From positions 122,880 through 186,879 of the forward strand of contig NZ_KQ130486.1 in NCBI RefSeq assembly GCF_001050375.1: a stretch of DNA of 64,000 bases, read 5' to 3'. The DNA is from Catenovulum maritimum (GTDB taxonomy: Bacteria; Pseudomonadota; Gammaproteobacteria; Enterobacterales; Alteromonadaceae). A program made the position numbers and the translations under genes. Below the pieces are notes generated by a model. That model was not told the origin of the DNA. It saw only the letters and a list, made by a program, of their open reading frames with translations, and ran no database searches. Numbering within the stretch: position 1 is the stretch's first letter; the number at the start of each line of letters is the position of its first letter. Shown one piece after another: positions 27,201 through 35,213 of this stretch.

Positions 27201-27972
27201 CCTACCTTCGACACACCTCGATATGGGGGCTTTTTCAGCTATGCAACTGAGTGATATGTCGGAAATTTGGAAAATTAATGGCGACTCCGATTCCAACATA
27301 GGAATTATAATGGCTCGTGAAATGAACGGTGACGAATTCATCGATGCGATTTACGCCGATAATAAAACTTTAAATATATTGGATATCGAGAACCAGCTAA
27401 CTCTAGTGAATCACACATTTAATTATGCCATCCTAGATTTTGATATCGCAGATAATGGTTCTACGCCCTGGATAATTGTTAGTGAAAATAACAAAACCCG
27501 CCTAATGCAACAAAATCAGGCCCTACTTTCAGAGTTAAGCTTTGTCGACCAACAATGTTCTAGAGTCGCATTTTTTAACCAAGATAGCGACTCAACACCA
27601 GAAGTTTTATGTATCGATTCTGGCAGTCAAACTTCCAGCAATCAAATCATTGTCTATAAAATAGAAAATTCGACCCTAGTTAAGTATGTGACATATTCAA
27701 TCGGCAAAACGATTGTCGATCTCGCCATTGATAACTCAACAAATACAAATCAGAATTTCTTTTTACTAACAACGGATGCCTTATATTACAACTATGATAG
27801 AAGCTCCAGCTCGCGATTAACTAAATATAATGCGCAAGGGTTACAAATTTGGAGTGGCCCAGAGTTAATAGGGTTTCCTTCATCGAGAAGTTTAAAACAT
27901 AGATACTCAGCTGAGAAAGGTCATCAATTTATGTTGGCTACTAACCAAGCTATGTATTTAATTAATCAGTAA
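24286..27972 (+). CDS. Giant lipoprotein with FG-GAP/VCBS-like beta-propeller repeats
   Basis: 1228 residues from a GTG start. The N-terminus is a lipoprotein signal (lipobox LSACGGG, Cys near 20). Residues ~115-320 are a beta-rich region of unknown family with EDTNHDDELDSG, a possible calcium loop. Residues ~370-550 hold Ig/cadherin-like segments (NWYINGELVKD; TVDITDPDFLTFDDTP). From ~570 onward there are repeated FG-GAP-like units with DxDxDG calcium loops: DFTGDGKNEI, DLDNDGISEI, DSDNDGLQEI, DFNKDGIGDI. This predicts one or two integrin-like propellers on the cell surface, suited to adhesion or polymer binding. No enzyme motif was found. Confidence 0.82.
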   Translation: MSKLSSILVSASIIAILSACGGGDSKTSASNYQAIIDNPIEYSQTELLAAFEEKVDSEYKGKKQDVNLDIVKAHDIYHLLWGQYSSEIPQVPYTELTNNARAPLQANLAQVITSDIKLNKSLTRSAQTRTSSKVSGTLNCGWSGFIRYTANLDNQGVGTIIYELDQCQTNTSNNINSGRGAISVSLNKFDNFNYVIYFDNLASSIKNYRTGENIHRFSTTGYFQINYVTDEAYPFYPMVDFKQNLLTTINNRQILSQLSSYFESPKGNIYISDIGHVEIKSSLENRSLYNPRSGSITLIGDKSVQFQFEPYWDFAKYLEDTNHDDELDSGVYIDDFRFPLDSQDINDYQLQPIEDLNIPPKVYSPDIPYGKTYYTSTPIQLKSAGNVHDRDTLNEDITISFNWYINGELVKDIHGDTLPAYKAVFGDEIKATLVAFDGLNTVEGPPQYINLLNSPATLTVSNLPTNPNSEEQISFTVDITDPDFLTFDDTPNLNFVMTAAPTGAVMNHQGSVEWTASPEFIFPEQSFNFNFSMLNPAGEISQETHTTSVFIKDDQAMPIARSGIEAPNQNDSIWIGDFTGDGKNEILSTDNNNRVFLISEQTGSYTQSWMYPFKMPTSGSIVQVIGKNIDQNAPLEIIVATETGISLIDDKTKMAKVLLELNDNQAIRKIDIVDLENNGELTLLLLTSNSILKAYRMKDLNTQIFSTNLASASDIAIANVDDDNQLEIITNNGHIYDGKTFSNQWISSTKLGSSMVTTADLDNDGISEIIGADTWGNLSVFSANTKTQLYAFDQFNACNIEATNIDQDAEIEVVLSDCQWGNITAYDWNKAEQTLEEKWLLSVREYDSKSLTFGDSDNDGLQEIHWSALQARIRTNRLIVADLANETATLKTKGSGIQLDKYSTAGWAEVESGNESAVFFIPESNIGFDGSRLAFITPDGNLSISDEISSNWDKSQYAAVTDFNKDGIGDIFLPSTHLDMGAFSAMQLSDMSEIWKINGDSDSNIGIIMAREMNGDEFIDAIYADNKTLNILDIENQLTLVNHTFNYAILDFDIADNGSTPWIIVSENNKTRLMQQNQALLSELSFVDQQCSRVAFFNQDSDSTPEVLCIDSGSQTSSNQIIVYKIENSTLVKYVTYSIGKTIVDLAIDNSTNTNQNFFLLTTDALYYNYDRSSSSRLTKYNAQGLQIWSGPELIGFPSSRSLKHRYSAEKGHQFMLATNQAMYLINQ

Positions 27973-27996
27973 CTTGCTAATTTCTTATCTCAAGTC

Positions 27997-28021
27997 AAAG
28001 CTTAGATTTGCTCTAAGCTTT
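27997..28021 (+). terminator. Terminator after the giant lipoprotein gene
   Basis: AAAGCTTAGA and TCTAAGCTTT form a perfect 10-bp stem around TTTGC, 24 bases after the stop. It is followed by three near-copies of AACTATTT (28022-28045) and lies between convergent genes. Confidence 0.7.
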
Positions 28022-28071
28022 AACTATTTAACTATTTAACTATTCAAATTAGCAGTGCTTATTTTCTATGA

Positions 28072-28644
28072 CTAATCGTCAATCAACCAACCTTGGGCAA
28101 CAGCTAGTTCTGCTTGAGTTTTAATCCAGTCGTGGATTGGTGGGAAAGTATATTGAATAAAATCGTGCGCCTTTAAAACTTGGGATTTCTTTACACTGAG
28201 TTCTTTCCAAGCCCTGCCCTTAGTATGAATATTCATCATTAACGGGAGCAACCTGTCTGCCGCTTTTAATAATTGAGTTTCTTTGGAATCACCATACTCT
28301 TGCTCATCCCACAAACTAACAATATCTTTTACCTTGTTACCCTCATGGTTCGCTAATCGCTCAACGCCTTCACGTTCAGCTTTATCAGCTTGCTGTCGTT
28401 TGTCTGAATATAAAAAGGTATCTCCGGCATCTATCTCGCCTAAATCGTGAACCAATGCGAGTTTAAGTAGCTTTGCGTGATCAAGCTCCAGCTCAAAGTA
28501 CTCAGCTAGGTTCCAACAAGCCATAGCAAGATGCCAAGAGTGCTCAGCCGAGTTTTCCACTCGACTTTGATCATTGACATAAGTTTTTCGATTAACCAAT
28601 TTTAAATGGTCTAATTCGACGAAGTAATCAACAACTGACTGCAT
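28072..28644 (-). CDS. HD-domain phosphohydrolase (YfbR/HDDC2-like nucleotidase)
   Basis: 190 residues. The metal-binding HD motif is complete: the first His in SAEHSWHLA near 35, VHDLGEIDAGD near 67 (His-Asp pair) and a later Asp in LLKAADRLLPLMMN near 128. The family includes 5'-deoxynucleotidases that cleave dNMPs. The substrate here is inferred only. The start is separated by 12 bases from the YceH stop, so the two form an operon. Confidence 0.88.
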   Translation of the reverse strand: MQSVVDYFVELDHLKLVNRKTYVNDQSRVENSAEHSWHLAMACWNLAEYFELELDHAKLLKLALVHDLGEIDAGDTFLYSDKRQQADKAEREGVERLANHEGNKVKDIVSLWDEQEYGDSKETQLLKAADRLLPLMMNIHTKGRAWKELSVKKSQVLKAHDFIQYTFPPIHDWIKTQAELAVAQGWLIDD

Positions 28645-28656
28645 ATCCTAATTTTC

Positions 28657-29313
28657 CTAATCTAATATCAGCTGTTTTAACTCAGCGAGTTCAGCTTTGA
28701 GTTCAGCCACGCTTTGTTCTAATTCATCAACCCTCTGCTGTAATTCAGAGTCATTGTTTGAGGCAAAAGTGCTAGTGGTTGTCGCGGCCACGGCTTGGCT
28801 AATCTCAACGTCAGCAAACAAATGAGCAAATCGGCTTTCTCTTTTGCCTGGCTCTCGCTCTAACTTCACCACAAATGAACCATCTGCATGCTCGGCAAGT
28901 TCTTGCAGGCAAGATTCGATTTGTTGCACATCACTAAAGCTTGCTAAGCGCTGGGTTCGCGTTCTTAATTCACCTGGCGTTTGTGGGCCTCTTAAAAAGA
29001 GTACACATAAAATAGCAGCTTGCTCTTGGCTAAACTGATACGAAGAAAAATCACTGCCATAAAAGCGGTGACGATATTTAGTCACTCGACCAGAAGGTCC
29101 TGTGTCACTCAACAAACGTAAGTTGACTAATTCATCCACTACATTTTGAACTTGGCTTTCGCTGTAATCCACTATAGGTTCGCGGTTCGATTTTTGGTTA
29201 CAAGCTGTCGTTATGCCGTTAATCGACATGGGATATTGATCAGGCGTAGTCACTTGCTTTTCTAACATAACGCCTAAAACTCTTAATTGTTCAGCGGTTA
29301 ATTTATTTTTCAT
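28657..29313 (-). CDS. yceH: YceH family protein (DUF480)
   Basis: 218 residues. The start LTAEQLRVLGVMLEKQVTTPDQYPMSINGITTAC (given in parts: VLGVMLEKQ, TPDQYPMS) and RGPQTPGELRTR near 110 are diagnostic of YceH, a tandem winged-helix protein. The C-terminus is a coiled coil (LQQRVDELEQSVAELKAEL). The function is unknown in any organism, although the fold suggests DNA binding or transcription control. It precedes the HD-domain gene in the same direction. Confidence 0.93.
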   Translation of the reverse strand: MKNKLTAEQLRVLGVMLEKQVTTPDQYPMSINGITTACNQKSNREPIVDYSESQVQNVVDELVNLRLLSDTGPSGRVTKYRHRFYGSDFSSYQFSQEQAAILCVLFLRGPQTPGELRTRTQRLASFSDVQQIESCLQELAEHADGSFVVKLEREPGKRESRFAHLFADVEISQAVAATTTSTFASNNDSELQQRVDELEQSVAELKAELAELKQLILD

Positions 29314-29506
29314 TTTTATTCCCTATCCTGATTTCAAACAGTCTATTAAGCTATATGGATTCAGTTTAGCTAATATCAATCAATGCACTTAGTTTTAATT
29401 GACCATTAATCGATTATTGGCTCAAATAACAATCAAAAATAAACTTAGTGATTACTTTTTCTGTGATAAGCGCTAAAATACGTCGCTTTTATTCTGAGGC
29501 GAAATA

Positions 29507-30682
29507 ATGTTAGCTAAATTCAAAATACAATTATTAGCCCTACTTTGTTTATTCCAGCTTCCTGTCGTTTATAGCACTGAGATTAACGCCTTCAACCAAT
29601 CTTTTGCAAAGCAAGTTCATTCAAAATTAGTTCAGTTAAGCGTGCCCGGCGGTGCCTATGCCATTGTAAAAAGTGGAAAAGTAATTGCGATAGAAACCTT
29701 TGGTCACACGGATAAATCTAAACAACAAGCCGTAAATGAACAAACCATATTTAGGCTCGCATCAGTATCTAAAACCTTTGCTGCCACTATCACCACTATG
29801 CTGGCGCAAGAGCGAAGTTTAGATTTATCCGATCCTGTCACTAAATATGTGCCTAACTTTAAATTAGCAGTCCCTAACGCAGCTGAACAAATCCAATTAA
29901 AACACTTGCTCAGTCACTCCTCTGGATTAATGCCTAATGCTTATGACAACCTGCTTCATGAGAACTGGAATTTAACCAAAATCATTAAGCGCTTTGATAG
30001 AGTTTCGCCTATTTGTCAGCCCGCTAAATGTTACGGTTACCAAAATATTGCTTATGCTTTAGTGCAGCCCGCAATTGAAGCAAGCCAAACCAAATCATTT
30101 AATACCTTGGTCCAAGAGCGAATATTCGAGCCGCTGAATATGGAAAATGCGTCTGTCGGTATAAAACCTTATATCTCAGAAAAAAATGTGGCTAAGCCGC
30201 ACATTTTAATTAAAAGAGTCAAGACTGGACAAAAAACAGCTGACGGTAAAGATATTAAAAAGCACATTTGGCGAACGGTAAAAGTAAAACCTGATTTTTA
30301 CAAAGTCGCGCCTGCTGCGGGGGTAAACGCAAGTATTAGTGATTTAGCAAAATGGTTAATCGCTAATTTGGGCTATCAGCCTAAAGTGTTATCTGAAGCA
30401 CTTCTGACAGAACTCACAACCCCTAGAATAAAAACGAAGCGTGATTTAAAAAAACGATATTGGCGAGAATACTTAACCGACGCGCATTACGGTTATGGTT
30501 GGCGAATTTACCAATTCCAAGATTTTCCGATTATCTATCACTCAGGTTGGGTGGCAGGCTTTAGAGCAGATATAGGCTATTCGCCAGATTTAGATATCGG
30601 CTTTGCATTACTGTTGAATGCAGAAACGAATGCAACCAGTAAAATATCGACCGACTTTTGGTCTCAAGCTAAGCAGATTTAA
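29507..30682 (+). CDS. Exported serine hydrolase, class C beta-lactamase-related
   Basis: 391 residues with a signal peptide (cleavage after VVYS). The catalytic SxxK is SVSKTFA near 87 and the second motif YxN is YGYQN near 176. The third motif is probably HSGWVAGF near 345, in place of KTG. Family members include beta-lactamases, D-amino-acid peptidases and esterases. HSG in place of KTG is more common in esterase/peptidase-type members, so antibiotic resistance is not implied. A basic insert (KRVKTGQKTADGKDIKKH, ~235) lies between motifs. RBS GAGG is seven bases before the ATG. Confidence 0.87.
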   Translation: MLAKFKIQLLALLCLFQLPVVYSTEINAFNQSFAKQVHSKLVQLSVPGGAYAIVKSGKVIAIETFGHTDKSKQQAVNEQTIFRLASVSKTFAATITTMLAQERSLDLSDPVTKYVPNFKLAVPNAAEQIQLKHLLSHSSGLMPNAYDNLLHENWNLTKIIKRFDRVSPICQPAKCYGYQNIAYALVQPAIEASQTKSFNTLVQERIFEPLNMENASVGIKPYISEKNVAKPHILIKRVKTGQKTADGKDIKKHIWRTVKVKPDFYKVAPAAGVNASISDLAKWLIANLGYQPKVLSEALLTELTTPRIKTKRDLKKRYWREYLTDAHYGYGWRIYQFQDFPIIYHSGWVAGFRADIGYSPDLDIGFALLLNAETNATSKISTDFWSQAKQI

Positions 30683-30700
30683 CGATAGCTCAACAAGCAG

Positions 30701-30728
30701 AACCAATACTTAACTAAAAGTATTGGTT
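30701..30728. terminator. Bidirectional hairpin between convergent genes
   Basis: AACCAATACTT and AAGTATTGGTT form a perfect 11-bp stem with a six-base loop. It sits between the serine hydrolase gene and the DUF2999 gene. No T tract follows on either strand, so it may mainly protect 3' ends. Confidence 0.55.
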
Positions 30729-30737
30729 CAATACTAA

Positions 30738-31004
30738 CTACTGTTGTTCTTGGCTAGCTTTCAACTTAGCTTTAGCTTCTTCAACTTTGGAGAAGTCTAA
30801 ACCTAACTCTTCTACGGCTTGTTTAATTAAATCAGGGTTAGACATAACCATCATCATTAACCCTTGCAATTTTTCAGGTGGAAGGCCTAATGATTGAATA
30901 GTCCCCATTGCCATCATAGGGTTTTGCGTTAAAGTTTGAAATAACTCCGCAATTTTCTCTTCACCAATATTATGTTCTTTTAACGTTTGAATTATAGGAT
31001 TCAT
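30738..31004 (-). CDS. DUF2999 family small protein
   Basis: 88 residues, helical, with methionine-rich repeats (LTQNPMMAMGTIQSLG, then LMMMVMSNPDLIKQA). It matches the DUF2999 family found in Vibrio, Shewanella and Alteromonas. No signal peptide or membrane helix. The function is unknown. The repeated NP-containing helices resemble those of STI1/co-chaperone domains, which is only a structural hint. Confidence 0.82.
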   Translation of the reverse strand: MNPIIQTLKEHNIGEEKIAELFQTLTQNPMMAMGTIQSLGLPPEKLQGLMMMVMSNPDLIKQAVEELGLDFSKVEEAKAKLKASQEQQ

Positions 31005-31149
31005 TTAATCACTCTCAAGTTTACTTATCTAGGGTCTTATATGAATTCCCTATTAGACCCTAACCACTAACCAATAAATGAAATTGTCATCTAAACAGGT
31101 AAAGCAGTCAACCTAGTATTCAAAGCGTAGCAACCAAATAAAAATCGAT

Positions 31150-32031
31150 TTAACGCTTCCACATCACGTTAACTAACGCGCCTGCGATAACTAAACCACC
31201 GCCCATAATAGTGGTTAGAGTCGGTACTTCACTAAAATATAACCAGCCTATCAAAGCTGAAAAAACAACTTGAATATAAGCGTATGCTGTCGCTTTATTT
31301 GCATCATCACAATTGAGCGCCTTAGTTAATCCCACCTGTCCCACTTGAGTAAAAATGCCGACGAGTATCAGCAAGCCAAATATAGGCAAGGTCGGCATAA
31401 CAAAGTCAGATCCCAATAAAGCAACAGACATAGGTAAAGATATAAACGGAAAGTAAAAAACGATAACTGAGCTATCGTCTGTTTTAGTTAACTTTTTTAC
31501 CACCACATACGCAACCGCACTACCAATCGCACCTAAAACACCAGCGCCAACGCTTAACCAAGCATAAGGCATTTGTTGGTAATCATTTAATTGCATATTA
31601 GGCGCAACCATAACGCCCAGCCCGATTAAACTTAGCACTATGCAAATTAGGGTTGAACGCTGCACGCTTTCTTTCAAAAATAATACTGCCAGTACTGCGG
31701 TAAAAACCGGATGCAAATATTGCAAAATCGTCGACTCAGCTAAAGGCAAGGTACTAACAGAGTAATAAACAAAAATCAGGGTGACCGCACCGACCGAGCC
31801 TCGAACAAAGAGTAAGGGCTTATTATTCCCCCAGACAGATATTTTTTTTCTTCTGATATCGAGATAACTAATAATACCTGACACAATCGCTCGCGCTGCG
31901 ACTATTTCTAATACAGGAATACCGGCATCACTAACTGACTTTACACATGCAGCCATTAAAGAAAAACCAAGCGCAGACAAAATCATATACCAAGCACTCA
32001 TAGGTAAGGCTTGTTTTAAAGACATAAACAT
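31150..32031 (-). CDS. EamA/DMT-family transporter
   Basis: 293 residues with ten hydrophobic helices in two EamA repeats. The first repeat ends with LPLAESTILQYLHPVFTAVLA near 103 and the second is similar to it. Relatives (RhtA/YdcZ-like) export amino acids or metabolites through the inner membrane. The substrate is unknown. The start codon could be Met 1 or Met 3 (MFMSLKQ). Confidence 0.88.
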   Translation of the reverse strand: MFMSLKQALPMSAWYMILSALGFSLMAACVKSVSDAGIPVLEIVAARAIVSGIISYLDIRRKKISVWGNNKPLLFVRGSVGAVTLIFVYYSVSTLPLAESTILQYLHPVFTAVLAVLFLKESVQRSTLICIVLSLIGLGVMVAPNMQLNDYQQMPYAWLSVGAGVLGAIGSAVAYVVVKKLTKTDDSSVIVFYFPFISLPMSVALLGSDFVMPTLPIFGLLILVGIFTQVGQVGLTKALNCDDANKATAYAYIQVVFSALIGWLYFSEVPTLTTIMGGGLVIAGALVNVMWKR

Positions 32032-32133
32032 AATGGAAAGCGACTAAATTAAAGGTTATGAGCTAAGGCTCAAAATTGGCGTGGAGTATAACTGAATCTC
32101 TGGCAAAAAATGGGATGATTCGAAAATTAAATC

Positions 32134-32158
32134 AAACCTAACGCTTGGCGTTAGGTTT
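32134..32158 (-). terminator. Terminator after DUF1287 gene
   Basis: AAACCTAACGC and GCGTTAGGTTT form a perfect 11-bp stem with a three-base loop. On the minus strand it is followed by the T-rich GATTTAATTTT, 45 bases past the stop of the DUF1287 gene. Confidence 0.7.
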
Positions 32159-32202
32159 ATAAATGACAAAAATTACGATAAGAACAAATACGGGTCTTGA
32201 GA

Positions 32203-32790
32203 CTAATTACCAAGGTCAAAGCGATAATGGCCTGTGATTGGGTAATCAAATAAAAAATCTTCTAATTTTGGACCGCTACCAACATTGTGTACTATGAGCG
32301 GATTGCCTGAACTAGCAGAAATGCCGTCGGTCACAATACCAATATGGGGTAAATTGCCGGGTAAACTCCATGTCACTATATCTCCTGCATTATAATCAGA
32401 CGCCTTAGCGCTAACGCTTAACTCTGTACCATGGCGGCGAAAAAAGGTTTGTAAATTAGGTACTCGCCTGTGGTCTATATTAGTGTCGGTGCGAGTCATA
32501 CCCCAAATTCGAGCTGAAGGGTATAAAGCAAAATTGGCTTTCATATCTTGATGGACAAGTTGTTGCAGGTCTATGCCCAGTGCTCGATAAGTTCGAATGA
32601 TAACATCAGTACAAACGCCTGTATTAGCCGGTACATCTCCATTAGGGTAAGCGATTGAAACATAAGCGCCGTCGTAAGTAACTTGATGTTGAGTTCGTTC
32701 TAATGCCGCTTTAACTAACCTTTGACTAAAAGTTTCAGCATTCGCTTGCTCTACTTGCAAACAGAATAGACACAAATACAAATATTTCAT
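32203..32790 (-). CDS. DUF1287 family exported protein (YijF-like)
   Basis: 195 residues with a signal peptide (LCLFCLQVEQANA). The conserved region includes DGAYVSIAYPNGDVPANTGVCTDV near 40, with Cys in GVCTDVI, and LPHIGIVTD near 147 with a His. A Cys-His pair of this kind is typical of NlpC/P60-like folds, so a peptidase or amidase activity in the periplasm is possible but unproven. It lies 18 bases downstream of the signal peptidase gene and probably shares its transcript. Confidence 0.85.
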   Translation of the reverse strand: MKYLYLCLFCLQVEQANAETFSQRLVKAALERTQHQVTYDGAYVSIAYPNGDVPANTGVCTDVIIRTYRALGIDLQQLVHQDMKANFALYPSARIWGMTRTDTNIDHRRVPNLQTFFRRHGTELSVSAKASDYNAGDIVTWSLPGNLPHIGIVTDGISASSGNPLIVHNVGSGPKLEDFLFDYPITGHYRFDLGN

Positions 32791-32808
32791 ACAAGCTCCT
32801 GATTAAGA

Positions 32809-33435
32809 TTAGACTAGCGGCTTATTAAATCTATCTGATTTCGGCATAAACCACTTGTCGTAATCAAGCGAAAACGCGGTTTTGGTTGCCCGACCTATAA
32901 TTTCATGCCTTGGCACAAAGCCATATACTCTAGAATCAGCACTTGATCTACGATTATCACCTAAAACTAAATAATGATCTTCAGGCACTACAACGGCAGG
33001 GAAACTACTTAAAATATCAGGCTGAGTTAGATCAAGCTGAATTAAATGCGCCACACCCGCAAGCAACTCTGTTTTATCTTTTTGATTTAACCTAAGTGGT
33101 TTACCGTTTAGATAGACTTGATCATTGACCATGCTAACAATATCGTTAGGCAAGCCAATCACACGTTTAATTAATCGAGTATCTGCCGCTTTAGACTCAA
33201 AAACAATAATATGGTTATAGTCAGGCTCACCTGTTTTAACCATAGAGATTCGGCTAAATGGTACTCTTAGATCATAAGCAGCCTTATCAACTATTACTTG
33301 ATCACCAATTTCTATAGTTGGGATCATAGAGCCAGTCGGGACATGATACCAATCCGCAATAGCACTTCTAAAGGTAAACATTAAAACCATAAAAATAAGA
33401 AATCGAGAATTGGCCAAACAGAATTTTTTCAACAT
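32809..33435 (-). CDS. lepB: Signal peptidase I (S26A), short form
   Basis: 208 residues, clearly shorter than E. coli LepB (324). One N-terminal membrane helix precedes the catalytic core. The nucleophile Ser is in VPTGSMIPTIEIGD near 37 and the general base Lys in TRLIKRVIGLPND near 94. Box E is LGDNRRSSADSRVYGFVP near 163. It cleaves signal peptides on the outer face of the inner membrane. Because of the short length and the lone pairing with DUF1287 this may be an accessory copy and not the essential enzyme. Confidence 0.9.
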   Translation of the reverse strand: MLKKFCLANSRFLIFMVLMFTFRSAIADWYHVPTGSMIPTIEIGDQVIVDKAAYDLRVPFSRISMVKTGEPDYNHIIVFESKAADTRLIKRVIGLPNDIVSMVNDQVYLNGKPLRLNQKDKTELLAGVAHLIQLDLTQPDILSSFPAVVVPEDHYLVLGDNRRSSADSRVYGFVPRHEIIGRATKTAFSLDYDKWFMPKSDRFNKPLV

Positions 33436-33609
33436 AAGTAGTCCCTCTAAAATAATGTTAGGTTAGAAGCCCCCCTATATTAAAAGTTCAAAAAACAATC
33501 ACATTTAAAATTGAACGGCTTAAATTAAGTACCTGAATTGCTAATCTGAATTAAATCTATTAAAGTGCGCCGCATAATCTAGGTGTCTTTTTTAGCTTTA
33601 TCGTGAAAA
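33436..33609. other. Gene-free leader/promoter region
   Basis: About 170 AT-rich bases between the divergent signal peptidase gene and the cobalamin riboswitch. Promoters for both directions must lie here. I see no clear -35/-10 pair and no further structure. Confidence 0.4.
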
Positions 33610-33768
33610 CAAAAATAGGTTAAAAAAGGTGAAACGTGAAACAGGTTAAAAGCCTGTACTGCCCCCGCAACGGTAACTGTGAGCATCAACAAAAACCACT
33701 GTATTTTTATAATATGGGAAGGTGTTGAACTGCGATGAACAGGAGTCCGGAGACCGGCCTAAGATTAA
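33610..33768 (+). promoter_or_regulatory. Cobalamin (AdoCbl) riboswitch
   Basis: The B12-box is explicit: GCCTGTACTGCCCCCGCAAC followed by GGTAA (33651-33675). An upstream ACAGG arm (33641-33645) pairs with GCCTGT. GGGAAGG is at 33716-33722 and the closing segment GGAGTCCGGAGACCGGCCT at 33742-33760. These are the conserved core parts of the cobalamin riboswitch in the correct order. Downstream, CTGCGGTGGGCGGC (33776-33789) is GC-rich and could act in the expression platform. High cobalamin should repress the B12 uptake and salvage operon that follows. Confidence 0.95.
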
Positions 33769-33928
33769 CTCTAGACTGCGGTGGGCGGCTTCTTCAGAGA
33801 ACGACATATAATAAATCCAGACAGTAAAGCACTATCTAAAGCGATAGCAATGGGCTTTGTTGCTGCTGGAACTCCCCTTGTCTTTCCTGTGTTGCTTGTT
33901 TATCGTCCAATTTACAGGATGCAAAAAC

Positions 33929-34531
33929 ATGGCTTTAATACTCAATCGAATCATCACCTCTAAGTCGATTCTCATTATCAGCTTGCTCATGGTGCTAATG
34001 CTGATAACACGCGGAAATCACTTTTTAACCAGCATAAATTTACCGAGTGCGTCTATCGCGGTATTTTTCTTAGCGGGTATTTACCTACGAAAAGTGAAGA
34101 TATTTTGGTTATTTTACCTAACCAGCATAACAATAGATTTAACAGTATCTTACAGCCGTGGAGCTTTTGGTAGCTGTATTACAAATACCTACCCTTTACT
34201 TGCTTTCAGCTATGGTGCTGTATTTTATGCTGGCACTCAACTCAGTGATTTATTTAAAAACCAGTTCAATTTGATCACAATACTTAAAACGCTAGGTTTA
34301 TTAGTATTAGCGACTAGCTTAGCTTTTGTGATTTCTAATGGCAGTTATTATTGGTTTTCTGGTCAATATATAGAGCCAAATTGGCTTGAATACACAAGTC
34401 GCTTCGCTCAATATTTCCCGAGTTATATTCAAAAACCTTTTTATTATGTGTTGCCTGCACTAATGATGCATTGGGTGATAAAAACTCAACTCAAGCTAAG
34501 CTCTGCGAAAGACATAGAACAAGTAAAATAA
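33929..34531 (+). CDS. btuM: Probable ECF-type cobalamin transporter BtuM-like protein
   Basis: I choose the ATG at 33929, preceded by AGGA at nine bases; the frame also opens upstream at 33857 but without a ribosome site. The product is 200 residues with about six hydrophobic helices. RGNHFLTSINLPSASIAVFFLAG near 28 and FGSCITNTYPLLAFSYG near 80 resemble the solitary S-component BtuM of Gram-negative bacteria, including a cysteine (Cys83) close to the position known to bind and decyanate cobalamin (Cys80 in Thiobacillus). Being first gene under a cobalamin riboswitch supports a B12 uptake role. Assignment is from memory of the family, so moderately sure. Confidence 0.7.
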   Translation: MALILNRIITSKSILIISLLMVLMLITRGNHFLTSINLPSASIAVFFLAGIYLRKVKIFWLFYLTSITIDLTVSYSRGAFGSCITNTYPLLAFSYGAVFYAGTQLSDLFKNQFNLITILKTLGLLVLATSLAFVISNGSYYWFSGQYIEPNWLEYTSRFAQYFPSYIQKPFYYVLPALMMHWVIKTQLKLSSAKDIEQVK

Positions 34532-34589
34532 GCTAAATTCGAAATGAATAAGATGAACGAATCAAGCAAAACGACTTCCCGTAATTGGC

Positions 34590-35213
34590 TTGCCTAACTT
34601 GATACAAATTTACCTAGCCCGACACGGTGAAACAAAGTGGAACCTTGAACAAAGAATTCAAGGTCAGCTCGACAGTGACTTAACCCAGTTAGGTCATCGC
34701 CAAGCTGAAAAACTAGCTCACCAGCTCGCCAAACTAAAAGTAAGCCATATTTTTAGCTCTCCACTCGGGCGGGCAAAAAGTACAGCTCACATATGCCGCG
34801 AAATAAACCAAACTGAACTAACGATTTCTGATGCACTACAAGAAAGGCATTTTGGCCAATGGCAGCAGCAAACTTTATCTTCGCTTAAAAGCCAAGTTCA
34901 CTTTGAACAGGTATTTCATCAAATAAGTGATTTTAGTGCCCCTCAAGGTGAAACAGGCATAACCGCAGCCAAACGATTTAAACAAGGATTAACCGAACTC
35001 ATTAACTTAGCGGCCGATCAAGATAAATCTCATCACAAAGCCTATGCGGTTATCAGTCATGGCGATGTAATGCGATGTTTTCTGGCAAATATAAATAACT
35101 CAAACAAATTAAATTCAACCGGCAAAACCCAAAATGCCTACAGCCTATTCAAAAATGGGAAGTTAATTAAATTGCACTTTGATAGGCACAACCAAATGTT
35201 CACTTTATGCTAG
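34590..35213 (+). CDS. cobC: Alpha-ribazole phosphatase-type histidine phosphatase
   Basis: 207 residues from a TTG start. The phosphohistidine motif is YLARHGETKWN near 9, with partner residues FSSPLGRAKSTA near 56, Glu in LQERHFGQW near 86 and the second His in VISHGDVMRC near 152. This is the two-branch histidine phosphatase fold. In a B12 operon the activity is removal of phosphate from alpha-ribazole-5'-phosphate or cobalamin-5'-phosphate (CobC of Salmonella). The stop overlaps the cbiB start (ATGCTAG), a sign of coupled translation. Confidence 0.87.
   Translation: MPNLIQIYLARHGETKWNLEQRIQGQLDSDLTQLGHRQAEKLAHQLAKLKVSHIFSSPLGRAKSTAHICREINQTELTISDALQERHFGQWQQQTLSSLKSQVHFEQVFHQISDFSAPQGETGITAAKRFKQGLTELINLAADQDKSHHKAYAVISHGDVMRCFLANINNSNKLNSTGKTQNAYSLFKNGKLIKLHFDRHNQMFTLC

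Noticed and set aside
28021-28046. Three near-copies of AACTATTT as a CRISPR-like or VNTR array
   Set aside because: Only 8-base units over 25 bases, with no spacers and no cas genes. It is a simple AT-rich tail after a terminator.
29507-30682. Beta-lactamase resistance gene
   Set aside because: It has SxxK and YxN but HSG in place of KTG, a pattern usual for esterase or peptidase relatives. No resistance context is present.
33781-33963. 60-codon frame after the riboswitch as a gene
   Set aside because: It starts with GTG, has no clear ribosome site, matches no family that I know, and overlaps the better supported ATG of the BtuM-like gene. Kept only as a possible leader.
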